Assembly: GCF_000411155.1 (NCBI RefSeq)
Contig: NZ_KE150266.1
Span: 124,001 to 188,000 of the forward strand
Direction of reading: 5' to 3'
Length of the DNA stretch: 64,000 nt
Origin: Gleimia europaea ACS-120-V-Col10b
GTDB lineage: Bacteria > Actinomycetota > Actinomycetes > Actinomycetales > Actinomycetaceae
Below, piece by piece: positions 62,995 through 64,000 of the stretch. The notes below the pieces were generated by a model. That model saw only the letters and a program-made list of their open reading frames with translations, did not search any database and was not told the DNA's origin. Made by a program: the position numbers and the translations under genes. Each line of letters opens with the position of its first letter. Position 1 is the first letter of the stretch.

Positions 62995-63020
62995 CGGAAC
63001 TGACTAATTAGACAAGAAGA

Positions 63021-63048
63021 GGAGGGGAGAGCGGCTGCTCTCCCCTCC
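63021..63048. terminator. Bidirectional terminator between relA and DUF349 gene
   Basis: Perfect 12-bp stem GGAGGGGAGAGC / GCTCTCCCCTCC with loop GGCT, in the 75-nt gap between converging genes. AAAAG follows on the plus side. Confidence 0.85.
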
Positions 63049-63069
63049 AAAAGTCTGGTCTAGCCGGGC

Positions 63070-64000
63070 TTAGTCGACGGAACCTTGAATCTGCTCTTGC
63101 CAAGCACGCTTCGTTGCCAGCGCGTCACGGATCGAAGCAACCTTCTTTTCATTGCCGTCAGCTTCAGCTTTTGCGAGGTCTGCCTCCAGCTCGGCAATGG
63201 AATCTGCGAGCTGACCTAGCATGCCTTCCGCACGAGCCTTCGTCTCTGGATCGGTGCGGCGCCACTGCTCTTCCTCCGCGTCACGAACCGCTTTCTCAAC
63301 GGCGCGCATGCGACTTTCCACACGGTTCATATCGGCGCGCGGAACGTGACCGGCTTCTTCCCAGCGATCTTGGATGTCACGGAGTTTTTTAATGGTGGCC
63401 TCAAGACTGTCAATGGGAAGTAGCGCCTCGGCCTCTTCCAGGAGGGCTTCCTTTACCTTGAGGTTCTCGCGGTATGCCGAATCAACGGCTTCCGAGTTGG
63501 CGCGCCGGGCATCGAAGAACACCTGCTGTGCCTCGCGGAAACGCTTCCACAGGGCGTCATCTTCCTTGCGGGAGGCGCGGCCGGCGGCCTTCCACCGATC
63601 CATCAGATCGCGGTAAGCAGCGGAAGTGCGGCCCCAGTCAGTTGAGTTCTGTAGCGCAGTGGCCTCCTCAATGAGAGCCTCTTTTACGCGCTTAACTTCA
63701 GCTTGGCGCGAGTCGAGTGCCGAGAAGAACTGACGGCGGTGGCGATCAAAACGCGTGCGGGCAGAAGAAAAACGCTTCCACAGGGCGTCCTCATCCGCGC
63801 GGTCAAGACGCGGCCCCTTACGCTGCAAGGCTTTCCACTCGTCTAAGAGGTCACGCAAACGCTGACCGGAGTTCTTCCACTGGGTTCTCTCTGGATCCTG
63901 CGCGGCAATGGATTCGGCTTCTACAACAACGGCCTCCCGATCAGCGAGGGCTTCTTCCTTCCGTTCCTTTGCCGCATCGTGGAGCTTTGCTACGCGTGCA
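63070..64000 (-). CDS. DUF349 repeat protein, C-terminal part
   Basis: At least 310 residues; the reading frame is open to the window edge, so the N-terminus is missing. It is built of repeated charged helical units containing the DUF349 pattern W-K-x-x-G and LWKRF (DLMDRWKAAGRASRKEDDALW is one unit, visible here as DLMDRWKAAG plus DDALWKRFREA; others have DEWKALQRKG and DALWKRFSSA). Coiled coil throughout. The function is not known; DUF349 proteins occur next to relA in many Actinobacteria. A TTG at 63858 is internal to the frame, not a start. Confidence 0.85.
   Translation of the reverse strand, partial: ARVAKLHDAAKERKEEALADREAVVVEAESIAAQDPERTQWKNSGQRLRDLLDEWKALQRKGPRLDRADEDALWKRFSSARTRFDRHRRQFFSALDSRQAEVKRVKEALIEEATALQNSTDWGRTSAAYRDLMDRWKAAGRASRKEDDALWKRFREAQQVFFDARRANSEAVDSAYRENLKVKEALLEEAEALLPIDSLEATIKKLRDIQDRWEEAGHVPRADMNRVESRMRAVEKAVRDAEEEQWRRTDPETKARAEGMLGQLADSIAELEADLAKAEADGNEKKVASIRDALATKRAWQEQIQGSVD

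Noticed and set aside
1..64000. CRISPR arrays, insertion sequences and rRNA genes
   Set aside because: Reading through the window I found no regularly spaced repeats, transposase motifs or rRNA sequence.

Overview
The window is chromosomal DNA from a mid-GC actinobacterium. The evidence is gene content and order: families largely restricted to Actinobacteria (SepH, DUF4193, DUF3710, DUF3159, DUF3000, DUF7455), the order sigA-parE-parC, the block thrS / Ap4A-type HIT / pgsA / patA / pimA / Nudix / yebC / ruvCAB, and secD-secF-apt-relA. The moderate GC and a small syntenic genome layout suggest an Actinomycetaceae-like organism (Arcanobacterium/Trueperella-type); this placement is inference. 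I saw no insertion sequence, integrase, phage gene or CRISPR array.

Layout. 1-9.7 kb: the end of the principal sigma factor, a small zinc-type protein, both topoisomerase IV subunits (parE +, parC -) flanking two tandem-GNAT proteins, a phosphodiesterase-fold enzyme and the FtsZ regulator SepH. 9.8-16.5 kb: the conserved DUF4193/DUF3710/OB-fold/DUF3159 strip, two TrkA-type K+ regulatory proteins divergent from a KimA-like APC transporter, and a TRAM RNA methyltransferase. 16.5-28.4 kb: a 2-hydroxyacid dehydrogenase, aconitase, a ClC chloride protein with an S9 peptidase, dxs, rnd and DUF3000. 28.6-36.3 kb: an ATP-grasp ligase and the glgX-treY-treZ operon, which converts glycogen-type glucan to trehalose. 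36.4-43.2 kb: an FbpA/AfuA-type ABC transporter, a GlpT/UhpT/PgtP-type organophosphate antiporter and a two-component system.

43.3-45.8 kb: a P1B metal ATPase between two tRNA clusters that begin with an identical tRNA-Gly. 45.9-53.3 kb: a FemX-like peptidoglycan bridge enzyme, thrS, and the phosphatidylinositol / PIM pathway genes with tight translational coupling. 53.3-63.0 kb: yebC, the RuvABC resolvasome, the YajC-SecD-SecF translocation motor, apt and the bifunctional (p)ppGpp synthetase/hydrolase. The window ends inside a DUF349 protein.

Points that stand out: recurrent leaderless promoters (a TAnnnT box exactly 6-7 nt before the start codon at eight genes); a ClC protein that has lost both glutamates used for gating and proton transfer; a putative sugar-phosphate acquisition locus whose histidine kinase has no extracellular sensor; a KimA-like protein with degenerate core motifs beside K+-gating proteins; and the duplicated tRNA-Gly bracketing a metal ATPase, with a tRNA-Val that has C at position 33.
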